Shown here: one piece after another, positions 12,662-19,761 of the stretch | Numbering within the stretch: the first letter of the stretch is position 1 | Layout: every line of letters begins with the position of its first letter | Assembly (NCBI GenBank): GCA_030641085.1 | Contig: DAOWIC010000088.1 | Location: 1-19,956, forward strand | Reading direction: 5' to 3' | DNA length: 19,956 bases | From: Calditrichota bacterium | GTDB taxonomy: Bacteria > Zixibacteria > MSB-5A5 > GN15 > FEB-12 | Made by a program: the position numbers and the translations under genes | Notes under the pieces: generated by a model | Database searches by the model: none | The model's input: only the letters and a program-made list of their open reading frames with translations | Told to the model about the DNA's origin: nothing

Positions 12662-15088
12662 ATGAAACTGTTTGTCTCCGTCCTGCTGACACTGATGCTG
12701 GTGTCAGCCCTCTCCGCCGCGACCGCGCCGCTTGACGGTGTGGTGGTCGATATCGAGGGGAAACCATTACCGGGGGTGTCGGTTATTACCGATGTCGCCG
12801 GGGTCGGTATTATCACCGACAACGAGGGCCGCTTCCGGCTCGACCGATTCGAGGGAGTCACCCGCGTGACCTTCTCATCAATTGGCTATCACCCGCGCCA
12901 GTTCAAGCTTGAGCAACTGCCGCCGGAGGTGGTGCTCGAGGATCGTTACTATCGCGGCGAGGATATCGTGGTCGCTGCGGCGCGAGCCGAGACGGGCATG
13001 TCGCCGGTTGCCTTTGATAACCTGTCGCGGGCCGAGATCGAGCGCGATTATACTATCAGCGATTTTCCGATCCTGTTGGAATCAACGCCTAATTTTTACG
13101 CCTGGTCCTATTCCGGGAGCGGTTCCGGGGCGAGCGAGTTTAAGATTCGCGGTTTTGACGCCCGGCGGATCTCGGTCTATGTCAACGGGGTCCCGCTCAA
13201 CGATCCTGAGGACCACGCGACCTATTTTGTCGACCTGCCCGATTTCGCCGAGGAGACCACCGATATCCAGGTCCAGCGCGGTATCGGCAACTCGCTTTAC
13301 GGCGACGCCTCGTTCGGCGGCTCAATCAATATCGTCTCGGGCGCGCTCGATCGCGGCCGCAAGGTTTCGATGACCGCCGGTTACGGCCGATTTTACGAGG
13401 AGGGCGAGACGATCAGCGAGATGCGCAAGCAGTCGGTCGAGTATTCATCCGGCTTAATCGACGGTCGCTGGTCGCTGGCCGGGCGATACTCCAAGCTTTA
13501 TTCCGGTGGCTACCGCGAACAGACCTGGTATGACGGCTGGTCTTACTTTTTGAGTGTCTCCCGGCTCGATCCAAACATGGTGACGACGGTCAACATCTAT
13601 GGCGGGCCGATAAAGTACCACATGGCCTGGGAGGGTATCGACCGCGGTACGCAGGAGACCGCCCGGCGCACCAACTGGCTCGATTACAGCAACGAGACCG
13701 ACAACTTCGACCAACCCCACTACGAGTTTCACAATACTTACCGCGTCAGCGACAACCTGACCCTGCGCAACAGCCTCTACTATATCCGGGGCAAGGGTTT
13801 TTACGAGCAGTATAAGTCGGGCCGTGATATCGATGAGTACAATATCCCGGTCAGCGCTGTCAGCGATGGTTCGACCGAGCTTGACCTTGTGCGGCAACAA
13901 TGGGTGACCAAAAACCAGTGGGGTTACAACCCGCGCCTTGACTGGACCCATGAACGGGGTCAGGCGTCGTTCGGTGGATCGTTTTACTATTTCGATTCCG
14001 AGCACTGGGGCCAGGTGGTCTGGGCGGAGAAACTCACATCCGATATCGCCCCCCTTCACCGGTACTACGAGTGGTTCGGCAAGAAGATCAACGCCTCGCT
14101 CTATGTCGATGAAAAGTACGACCTGACCGAGAAAGTGCGCCTGATCGGTAATGTTCAACTCAAGTATCTGCGGCAGGAACTTGACCAGACCGCGATGGGC
14201 GCCTTTGCCGGGTATCAGTACGATCTGGACTGGCTCTTTGTGTCGCCGCGGGTCGGCGTTACTTTCGCGCCGACAAAACCGCTCTCGCTTTTCGCCAGCT
14301 TCGCGATTTCATCGCGCGAACCGAACGACAACACAATCTATGACGCCAACGATCCGGATATCATGCCCAACCTCGAAGTGGTCTCCACCTCCGGCACAAC
14401 AGTCGAGTTCGGCGATCCGATTGTCTCGCCGGAACGGCTCTATGATATCGAGTTGGGCGGACATTACACCGGCCCCGACTACAAGCTCGGCCTGAATTTC
14501 TACTGGATGGAATTCCGCAACGAGATTATCGCTGAGGGTGGTATCGACGATGCCGGGCAGCCGATACTGGGCAACGCCGAACGGTCGGCGCATCGGGGGG
14601 TCGAACTCAGCGGAAGCTGGATGCCCGATCCGAAGTTGACCCTTTCGGGCAACTGGGCGTACAATTACAATCGGCTGAAGGAGTATGTGCTTTATAAAGA
14701 CAACGATTGGGACGGTGTCGCCGATGATACGCTCGATCTGGCCGGCAACACGCTGGCTGGTTTCCCGGAACATATTACCAACCTGACAATTGACGGTCGC
14801 CTCGACCCGGTGCGGATCGTGCTGCGCCTGCGGGCGATCGGGCGGCAGTATGTCGAAAACGAAGGGAACGAGGAGCTGTCAATCGAACCGTATATGGTCG
14901 CGTCGCTCTCGTCGTCGCTGTCCCTGGGTGAGCTGGCCAGTCTCGGACGGATGACTCTTTCCGGCCGGATCGATAACCTCTTTAACGAGAAATATGAACT
15001 TTCCGGCTATACTTGGGACGGCGTTGGTTATTATATTCCGGCGGCGGAAAGAAACTTCTTCGTACAACTCAAATGGGAGCTTGAATAA
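12662..15088 (+). CDS. TonB-dependent outer-membrane receptor, probably for thiamine or a precursor
   Basis: The 808-residue product has a signal peptide (1-20, MKLFVSVLLTLMLVSALSAA), a carboxypeptidase-regulatory-like beta domain (about 23-95; GVVVDIEGKPLPGVSVITD, then GRFRL and FSSIGYHP), a TonB-dependent plug (about 110-228; FKIRGFDARRISVYVNGVPL, GIGNSLYGDASFGGSINI) and a 22-strand-type barrel with aromatic-rich alternating strands. It ends RNFFVQLKWELE, a barrel-terminal strand. Such receptors pull scarce ligands through the outer membrane using TonB energy. The TPP riboswitch upstream and the co-oriented symporter 6 bases downstream make thiamine, its phosphate or a pyrimidine/thiazole precursor the likely ligand. 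This is inference; the barrel alone does not show it. The ATG at 12662 is chosen for the signal peptide and GAGG 8 bases upstream, rather than the in-frame GTG at 12593. Confidence 0.9.
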   Translation: MKLFVSVLLTLMLVSALSAATAPLDGVVVDIEGKPLPGVSVITDVAGVGIITDNEGRFRLDRFEGVTRVTFSSIGYHPRQFKLEQLPPEVVLEDRYYRGEDIVVAAARAETGMSPVAFDNLSRAEIERDYTISDFPILLESTPNFYAWSYSGSGSGASEFKIRGFDARRISVYVNGVPLNDPEDHATYFVDLPDFAEETTDIQVQRGIGNSLYGDASFGGSINIVSGALDRGRKVSMTAGYGRFYEEGETISEMRKQSVEYSSGLIDGRWSLAGRYSKLYSGGYREQTWYDGWSYFLSVSRLDPNMVTTVNIYGGPIKYHMAWEGIDRGTQETARRTNWLDYSNETDNFDQPHYEFHNTYRVSDNLTLRNSLYYIRGKGFYEQYKSGRDIDEYNIPVSAVSDGSTELDLVRQQWVTKNQWGYNPRLDWTHERGQASFGGSFYYFDSEHWGQVVWAEKLTSDIAPLHRYYEWFGKKINASLYVDEKYDLTEKVRLIGNVQLKYLRQELDQTAMGAFAGYQYDLDWLFVSPRVGVTFAPTKPLSLFASFAISSREPNDNTIYDANDPDIMPNLEVVSTSGTTVEFGDPIVSPERLYDIELGGHYTGPDYKLGLNFYWMEFRNEIIAEGGIDDAGQPILGNAERSAHRGVELSGSWMPDPKLTLSGNWAYNYNRLKEYVLYKDNDWDGVADDTLDLAGNTLAGFPEHITNLTIDGRLDPVRIVLRLRAIGRQYVENEGNEELSIEPYMVASLSSSLSLGELASLGRMTLSGRIDNLFNEKYELSGYTWDGVGYYIPAAERNFFVQLKWELE

Positions 15089-15094
15089 CGACCG

Positions 15095-16471
15095 GTGTCG
15101 CTTCTTGATTACAGTCTGATTGTCGTTTACCTGCTGGCTCTGCTTCTGCTCGGTTTCCACCGGCGGTTGAAAAGTGACAGCAGCGCCGGAGAACTGATTG
15201 TGGGCGGGCGGATGCTTACTCTGCCCGCCTTCGTCGCCAGTCTCGTCTCCACCTGGTACGGCGGGATTTTAGGGGTCGGTGAATACAGCTTTAAGTACGG
15301 TCTCTCCAACTGGCTCGTCTTCGGCCTGCCATACTATCTGGCCGCATTCGGTTTCGCAATCTTTCTGGCAAAAAAGGCGCGTGAATCCGAGGTGCTCACT
15401 ATCCCCGATCGCCTCGCCCGTGTCTACGACAAAAAGACCGCGCTGGCCGGTTCGGTCGTCATCTACCTGATGACAGTTCCAGCGGCGTACATCCTCATGA
15501 TGGGCGTGCTCTGCCAGTACCTGTTCGGCTGGCCGATTTGGGGCGGGATTTTAGCCGGCACCGTCTTCAGTGTTATCTATGTCTACACCGGCGGTTTCAA
15601 CTCGGTGATTCGCACCGACCTTTTTCAGTTCGGTCTGATGTTTCTCGGATTTCTGATGCTGCTGATTTTTCTGGTGGTCGATTACGGCGGGCTTTCCTTT
15701 CTGAAGCAGAACGTACCGGCCGGGCATTTCACATGGCATGGCGGCAACTCCGGCTGGTATATCGCGGTCTGGTATTTTATCGCGATGGCGACTTATATCG
15801 AACCGGCGTTTTACCAGAGGTGTTATGCCGCAAAATCCGGACGAATCGCGCGTAAAGGGATTTTCATCTCGATCCTCTGCTGGGCGACCTTTGACTTCAT
15901 GACCACCGCCTGCGGCATTTATGCCCGGGCGATTCTGCCGACGCTGGAGAATCCGGTCGGCTCATATCCGGCCCTGGCGATGAAAGTGCTGCCGGTCGGC
16001 CTGTTGGGGTTGTTTGCGCTGGCGTTGCTGGCGACGGTGATGTCGACGATTGACTCGTACTCCTTTCTGGCCGCCTCGACCTTCAGTCGTGACATATGGA
16101 TGCGGCTGGTCAAGACGGCGGAAAACAAAATAACTTATATCACGCGTATCGGCCTGCTGGTAACGACCGTGCTGGCGGTGGTGCTGGCGCTCTTTTTCGA
16201 GTCGGTGGTGGATATCTGGCATATGTTCGGTTCGGTCGGCACTCCGGCACTGTTGATTCCGGTCTTCACCTCGTTTGTCGGGACGCGTCGCCTGCCGCCC
16301 CGATACGCTTTCGGTTCGATTCTGTCGGCCGGTGCGGTGGCGCGGGTCTGGTATCTATCGCAGTATTTCACCGCCGATGGCGCTTACTGGCTGAATCTGG
16401 AGCCGATATTTCCGGGGCTGGCCGTTTCCGTCGCTACTTTCTTGCTATTCTCTCGCCGGTACGCTCAATAG
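15095..16471 (+). CDS. Sodium:solute symporter (SSS family), predicted thiamine-related permease
   Basis: The 458-residue inner-membrane protein has about 12-13 hydrophobic segments. Family landmarks are the unwound first core helix STWYGG (52-57), the SSS signature GGFNSVIRTDLFQFG (166-180), and the Na2-site helix ALLATVMSTIDSYSF (310-324) with adjacent Ser/Thr residues. SSS proteins couple sodium entry to uptake of sugars, amino acids, pantothenate and similar solutes. Here the gene starts with GTG 6 bases after the receptor stop, so both are probably on one mRNA under the TPP riboswitch. SSS-family transporters under TPP control (named ThiV in comparative-genomics work on thiamine, as I recall) have been reported in other lineages, which agrees with a thiamine or hydroxymethylpyrimidine role. 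Which substrate is carried is not readable from sequence. Confidence 0.88.
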   Translation: MSLLDYSLIVVYLLALLLLGFHRRLKSDSSAGELIVGGRMLTLPAFVASLVSTWYGGILGVGEYSFKYGLSNWLVFGLPYYLAAFGFAIFLAKKARESEVLTIPDRLARVYDKKTALAGSVVIYLMTVPAAYILMMGVLCQYLFGWPIWGGILAGTVFSVIYVYTGGFNSVIRTDLFQFGLMFLGFLMLLIFLVVDYGGLSFLKQNVPAGHFTWHGGNSGWYIAVWYFIAMATYIEPAFYQRCYAAKSGRIARKGIFISILCWATFDFMTTACGIYARAILPTLENPVGSYPALAMKVLPVGLLGLFALALLATVMSTIDSYSFLAASTFSRDIWMRLVKTAENKITYITRIGLLVTTVLAVVLALFFESVVDIWHMFGSVGTPALLIPVFTSFVGTRRLPPRYAFGSILSAGAVARVWYLSQYFTADGAYWLNLEPIFPGLAVSVATFLLFSRRYAQ

Positions 16472-16475
16472 GCTG

Positions 16476-16504
16476 TTGCGCCTTTCGGCCAGTTCGATTA
16501 TATT
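16476..16504 (+). promoter_or_regulatory. Possible greA promoter
   Basis: TTGCGC (16476-16481) and TATATT (16499-16504) are 17 bases apart. The predicted start, about 16511, is within a few bases of the greA ATG at 16515. The -35 is poor. Confidence 0.4.
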
Positions 16505-16514
16505 CATGCCCAAT

Positions 16515-16991
16515 ATGACCGAGCCGATATACATGTCCAGAGAAGGCCTCCTGAAGCTCGAGGCGGAACTGAAAAAGCTCAAGTATGACGAGCGTCCCGA
16601 AATCGTCGCCGAGATCAAGCGGGCGATGGAAATGGGCGACCTTTCCGAAAATGCCGAATATCACGCCGCCAAGGAGAAGCAGACCCACGTTGAGAGAAAG
16701 ATCGCCGACCTGACCTTCAAGCTGGCGCGGGCGCGGACGGTTGATGCCGACCAGATTCCGACCGACAAAGTCTATCTGTTTGCCAAGGTTAAGGTGAAAG
16801 ATCTCAATCACGACGACGAGATTGAGTATACGGTGGCGCCCCCGGACGAGGTCGATCTGGACAATGATATTATATCAGTTAAGTCGCCGATCGGAGCGGC
16901 GCTTTTGGGCAAGGCGATTGGTGATGTAGTGGAGATCAGTGTCCCCGCCGGTCAATTGAAGTACGAAATCCTGAGTATCTCTCGCGATTAG
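16515..16991 (+). CDS. greA: Transcription elongation factor GreA
   Basis: GreA inserts a coiled-coil finger into the RNA polymerase secondary channel and stimulates transcript cleavage in backtracked complexes. The 158-residue length equals that of E. coli GreA when the ATG at 16515 (MTEPIYMSREG) is used. The N-terminal antiparallel coiled coil holds the tip GDLSENAEYHAA with acidic Asp42 and Glu45, matching the catalytic Asp41/Glu44 of E. coli. The C-terminal FKBP-like domain shows VKVKDLN, YTVAPPDEVD, the ISVKSPIGAALLGKAIGD block and the closing strand QLKYEILSI. Two other in-frame starts (ATG 16506 and TTG 16476) give extra residues not typical of the family. No Shine-Dalgarno precedes 16515. 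The gene begins 43 bases after the symporter and may have its own promoter. Confidence 0.96.
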   Translation: MTEPIYMSREGLLKLEAELKKLKYDERPEIVAEIKRAMEMGDLSENAEYHAAKEKQTHVERKIADLTFKLARARTVDADQIPTDKVYLFAKVKVKDLNHDDEIEYTVAPPDEVDLDNDIISVKSPIGAALLGKAIGDVVEISVPAGQLKYEILSISRD

Positions 16992-17357
16992 AGCAGACCC
17001 GTTTGTCTATTCATCCTCCTCCGCGAAAAAATCAACGGACAGATTGCCTGAATGTATCAGTCCTGCGGTCCCCGTCTGTCCGTAAGTGATTGTCTCAACA
17101 AGAATTGCCTGCGGTGGACAAACGGCTGTCGAAGTTCCGCCTTGACAAGCTGGAGGGGCTGTCGTTCCATAATGGATTACAGCGATGAAAGTTGGCCAGT
17201 TTACCTTTTGAATGGACCCGCTGGACGGTTTTTACGGTTACAGCAGAAAGGGCCGATCGGCAACTCGGCCTGAATCGGGCTGATTGCACCGGGGTTATCA
17301 AAACCGGGCCGAGGCCGATTATGAATAACAAACGCTAAAAGGGATCAAACCGAACAT
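16992..17357. other. 366-base structured leader region before the transsulfuration genes
   Basis: No gene is seen. It holds a perfect 9-bp inverted repeat, ACGGACAGA (17035-17043) with TCTGTCCGT (17075-17083), enclosing 31 bases; a short hairpin, GGCCGA (17251-17256) with TCGGCC (17265-17270); an exact TTGACA at 17142-17147 whose nearest -10-like box (CATAAT, 17168-17173) is 20 bases away; and an ATTGCCTG motif occurring twice (17043 and 17105). I looked for SAM (S-box) and T-box signatures and did not find them. Confidence 0.45.
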
Positions 17358-18347
17358 ATGACAGACAAAATTTATCTCGACGACATCACCGAGTCGATTG
17401 GCGACACGCCCCTGGTAAGACTCAACCATCTGACCGCCGAGCGCGGTATCAAGGCCACTGTTCTGGTCAAGCCGGAGTTTCTCAACCCGACCGGCTCGGT
17501 CAAGGACCGGATGGCGGTTTATATTCTCCGTCAGGCGGTCGCCCGGGGCGACCTTAAACCGGGCGGGACGATTGTCGAGGCTACCTCCGGCAACACCGGC
17601 GCGGCGGTGGCGATGTTTGCCGCGGTCAACGGCTACAAGGCGATCTTTACTATCCCGGACAAAATGTCCGACGAAAAAGTAAACACGCTCAAGGCGTTCG
17701 GCGCCGAGGTGCATATCTGCCCGACCGCGGTTCCGGCCGAATCACCCGACAGTTATTACGAGACGGCCAAGCGGATTCAATCGCAGACGCCGAACTCCTA
17801 TTTTATCGGCCAGTATTTCAACCTCGATAACATCGAAGCCCACTACCGCATGACCGGCCCGGAGATATGGGAGCAGACCGGGGGCAGGATTGACGTTTTT
17901 GTCGGCGGTATCGGCACCGGCGGGACAGTCTCCGGCACGGCGCGCTACCTCAAGGAGATGAACCCGGATATCGAAATAGTCGCAGCCGATCCGGTCGGTT
18001 CGGTCTATTACGACTACCATAAGAGCAAAACCCTGATCGAGCCGCACACCTATTTCGTTGAGGGGATCGGCGAGGATATGCTCTGCCCGACGATAGACTT
18101 CGAGGTTATCGACAAGGTGTACCAGGTGTCGGACAAGGAGGCGTTTCTGGCCACGCGCGACCTTACCCGCAAGGAGGGGATTTTCGGCGGGGGATCCTCC
18201 GGCGCGGCCATGCATGTCGCCCTCAAGCATGCCGAGACGCTCGATGAGGACAAGCAGATGGTCGTTCTCCTGCCGGACGGCGGCGGCAAGTACATCAGCA
18301 AGATTTTCAACGATGACTGGATGAAAGAGAAGGGATTCCTCAAGTAG
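17358..18347 (+). CDS. cbs: Cystathionine beta-synthase (catalytic core only)
   Basis: This fold type II PLP enzyme is predicted to condense serine with homocysteine to cystathionine. The PLP lysine is Lys49 in NPTGSVKDRMA, the substrate loop SGNTG is at 77-81, and the phosphate loop GIGTGGT at 184-190. The segments IPDKMSDEKVNTLKAFGAEV and CPTAVPAESPDSYYETAKRI are characteristic of cystathionine beta-synthases rather than cysteine synthase CysK, which is the main alternative. At 329 residues it has only the catalytic domain, without heme-binding N-terminus or C-terminal CBS pair, so allosteric control by S-adenosylmethionine is not expected. The stop is 8 bases before the next gene, whose product would take cystathionine on to cysteine. 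An AAGGGA ribosome-site-like motif lies 14 or more bases before the ATG, longer than ideal. Confidence 0.85.
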   Translation: MTDKIYLDDITESIGDTPLVRLNHLTAERGIKATVLVKPEFLNPTGSVKDRMAVYILRQAVARGDLKPGGTIVEATSGNTGAAVAMFAAVNGYKAIFTIPDKMSDEKVNTLKAFGAEVHICPTAVPAESPDSYYETAKRIQSQTPNSYFIGQYFNLDNIEAHYRMTGPEIWEQTGGRIDVFVGGIGTGGTVSGTARYLKEMNPDIEIVAADPVGSVYYDYHKSKTLIEPHTYFVEGIGEDMLCPTIDFEVIDKVYQVSDKEAFLATRDLTRKEGIFGGGSSGAAMHVALKHAETLDEDKQMVVLLPDGGGKYISKIFNDDWMKEKGFLK

Positions 18348-18355
18348 AGGCAGCT

Positions 18356-19516
18356 ATGGACGACAAATTCAAAAACAAGAAATTCGAGACCCGCGCTATT
18401 CATTCCGGTCAGATTCCCGAGGACCATACCGGCGCGGTGACCACCCCGATACATTTTAGCTCCACCTATCGGGTCGATTTTCCCGGCGATGAATCCGGCT
18501 ATGTTTATTCGCGCTGGTCAAACCCGACCCGGGTGGCGCTCGAGGAGGCGCTGGCTTCACTTGAGGAGGGCGAGTTCGCCTACGCCTTTTCATCCGGTTT
18601 GTCCGCTCTGACAGCGGTGCTTCACCTGTTGAAGGCAGGCGATCATATTGTCGCGGTGGATGATCTTTACGGCGGCACGCACCGTCTATTTGAAAAGCTG
18701 ATGCGCAAGTTCGGCCTCGATTTTACTTATGTCGACGGCCGGGAGCCATCCAATTTCGAACAGGCGATCAAAGATAACACGCGCCTTTTCTGGATCGAAA
18801 CCCCGACCAACCCGCTGATGAAACTGGCCGACATCGAACAGATCGTGCCAATCGCCAAAAAGCGCGGTATTCTGACCGCGGTTGATAATACTTTCGCCAC
18901 GCCCTATATCCAGCAGCCGCTGAAACTGGGCGCCGACATCGTTTTGCATTCGGCCTCCAAGTATCTCGGCGGCCATTGTGACTTGATCGGCGGCGCGCTG
19001 GTGCTTAACGATGAGAAGCTGGCCGAGCAGGTTCGGTTCAACCAGTATGCAGTCGGCGGTATGCTCGGTCCGTTCGAGTCATGGCTGATCCTGCGCGGCC
19101 TCAAGACCCTGCACCTGCGCATGGAGCGCCATTCGGTCAATTCGATGAAGATCGTAGAGTATCTCGAAACGGTGTCGTCGGTGAAAAAGATCTACTACCC
19201 CGGACAGGACGGCAAGCAGGTGCCGAACAAGATGAAGTTGCCGGGCGGTATGGTATCGTTCGAAATCGACGCTGACTTTGAGACGGTCAAGAAATTCGTC
19301 ATGGCGACAACTGTCTTTGTGCTCGCGGAATCGCTGGGCGGGGTGGAATCATTGATCAATCATCCGGCCTCGATGACTCACTCGTCGATCCCCAAAGAGA
19401 TGCGCGAACCGCTCGGTATCACCGACGGTCTGGTGCGGTTGTCGGTCGGCGTGGAGGCTATCGACGATCTCCTGATCGACCTGCGCACCGCCTTCGCCGC
19501 CATCGCCGGCGCATAG
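18356..19516 (+). CDS. Cystathionine gamma-lyase/gamma-synthase family PLP enzyme
   Basis: The 386-residue product is a full-length Cys/Met-metabolism PLP enzyme. Landmarks are YSRWSNPT (51-58, phosphate contacts from the neighbouring subunit), SSGLSA (79-84), DDLYGGTHRL (stacking Tyr), VDNTFATP with Asp177, the PLP Lys202 in LHSASKYLGGH, AESLGGVESL (324-333) and the carboxylate-binding Arg361 in LVRLSVG. The family covers lyase (cystathionine to cysteine, ammonia and 2-oxobutyrate) and synthase; motifs seen do not separate them firmly. Position directly behind cystathionine beta-synthase favours the lyase and a reverse transsulfuration pathway, like B. subtilis mccA-mccB. The ATG at 18356 has GAGG 5 bases upstream, overlapping the end of the previous gene. 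No U-tract terminator follows. Confidence 0.9.
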   Translation: MDDKFKNKKFETRAIHSGQIPEDHTGAVTTPIHFSSTYRVDFPGDESGYVYSRWSNPTRVALEEALASLEEGEFAYAFSSGLSALTAVLHLLKAGDHIVAVDDLYGGTHRLFEKLMRKFGLDFTYVDGREPSNFEQAIKDNTRLFWIETPTNPLMKLADIEQIVPIAKKRGILTAVDNTFATPYIQQPLKLGADIVLHSASKYLGGHCDLIGGALVLNDEKLAEQVRFNQYAVGGMLGPFESWLILRGLKTLHLRMERHSVNSMKIVEYLETVSSVKKIYYPGQDGKQVPNKMKLPGGMVSFEIDADFETVKKFVMATTVFVLAESLGGVESLINHPASMTHSSIPKEMREPLGITDGLVRLSVGVEAIDDLLIDLRTAFAAIAGA

Positions 19517-19554
19517 GCTGGAATCACGCCATATCGTGGGGAAATGATACCGTT

Positions 19555-19580
19555 CGCGGCAGACGTTCCCGTCTGCCGCG
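19555..19580. repeat. Perfect 11-bp GC hairpin, REP-like
   Basis: CGCGGCAGACG (19555-19565) and CGTCTGCCGCG (19570-19580) are exact complements with loop TTCC. It lies 38 bases after a stop codon, with no T tract, so it fits a repetitive extragenic palindrome or mRNA 3'-end stabiliser better than a Rho-independent terminator. Confidence 0.6.
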
Positions 19581-19610
19581 GTGTCGAACCACGGCCTCTA
19601 ATCTCTTCCC

Positions 19611-19639
19611 TTGACAACATCTCTGCCGCGGTCTACATT
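19611..19639 (+). promoter_or_regulatory. Promoter of the small ORF/zinc-ribbon unit
   Basis: A perfect TTGACA (19611-19616) is followed after 17 bases by TACATT (19634-19639, 4 of 6). The start codon at 19665 is about 20 bases downstream of the predicted start. Confidence 0.65.
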
Positions 19640-19664
19640 GGATGTATCACGGGAGGTGGTAATC

Positions 19665-19754
19665 ATGAGAAGCACGGACCGAATCTCAAGCGACCCAAAG
19701 GGGATGGGGCACCTTCAGTGGGTGGCTGAAAAAAACTACAAAGCGGGAGGTTAA
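19665..19754 (+). CDS. Small ORF encoding a 29-residue peptide
   Basis: The ATG at 19665 follows an excellent ribosome site (GGGAGGTGGT) and a promoter. The 29-codon frame reads MRSTDRISSDPKGMGHLQ and continues WVAEKNYKAGG. It is hydrophilic, with no signal or membrane segment and no recognised family. Its own 3' end contains GGGAGG, which serves as the ribosome site of the next gene, so translation of the two is probably linked. It could be a small protein or a translated leader. Without comparative data I cannot tell which. Confidence 0.5.
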   Translation: MRSTDRISSDPKGMGHLQWVAEKNYKAGG

Positions 19755-19761
19755 TGGTATC

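Noticed and set aside
13454..14158. 234-residue open frame opposite the TonB receptor
   Set aside because: Lies wholly inside the barrel-coding region with no recognisable protein features.
17052..17273. 73-residue frame in the gap before cbs
   Set aside because: Cys/Arg/Ser-rich random-looking peptide with no ribosome site; the region looks like non-coding leader.
16992..17357. SAM or T-box riboswitch before the sulfur amino-acid genes
   Set aside because: None of the conserved core sequences of these elements could be found.
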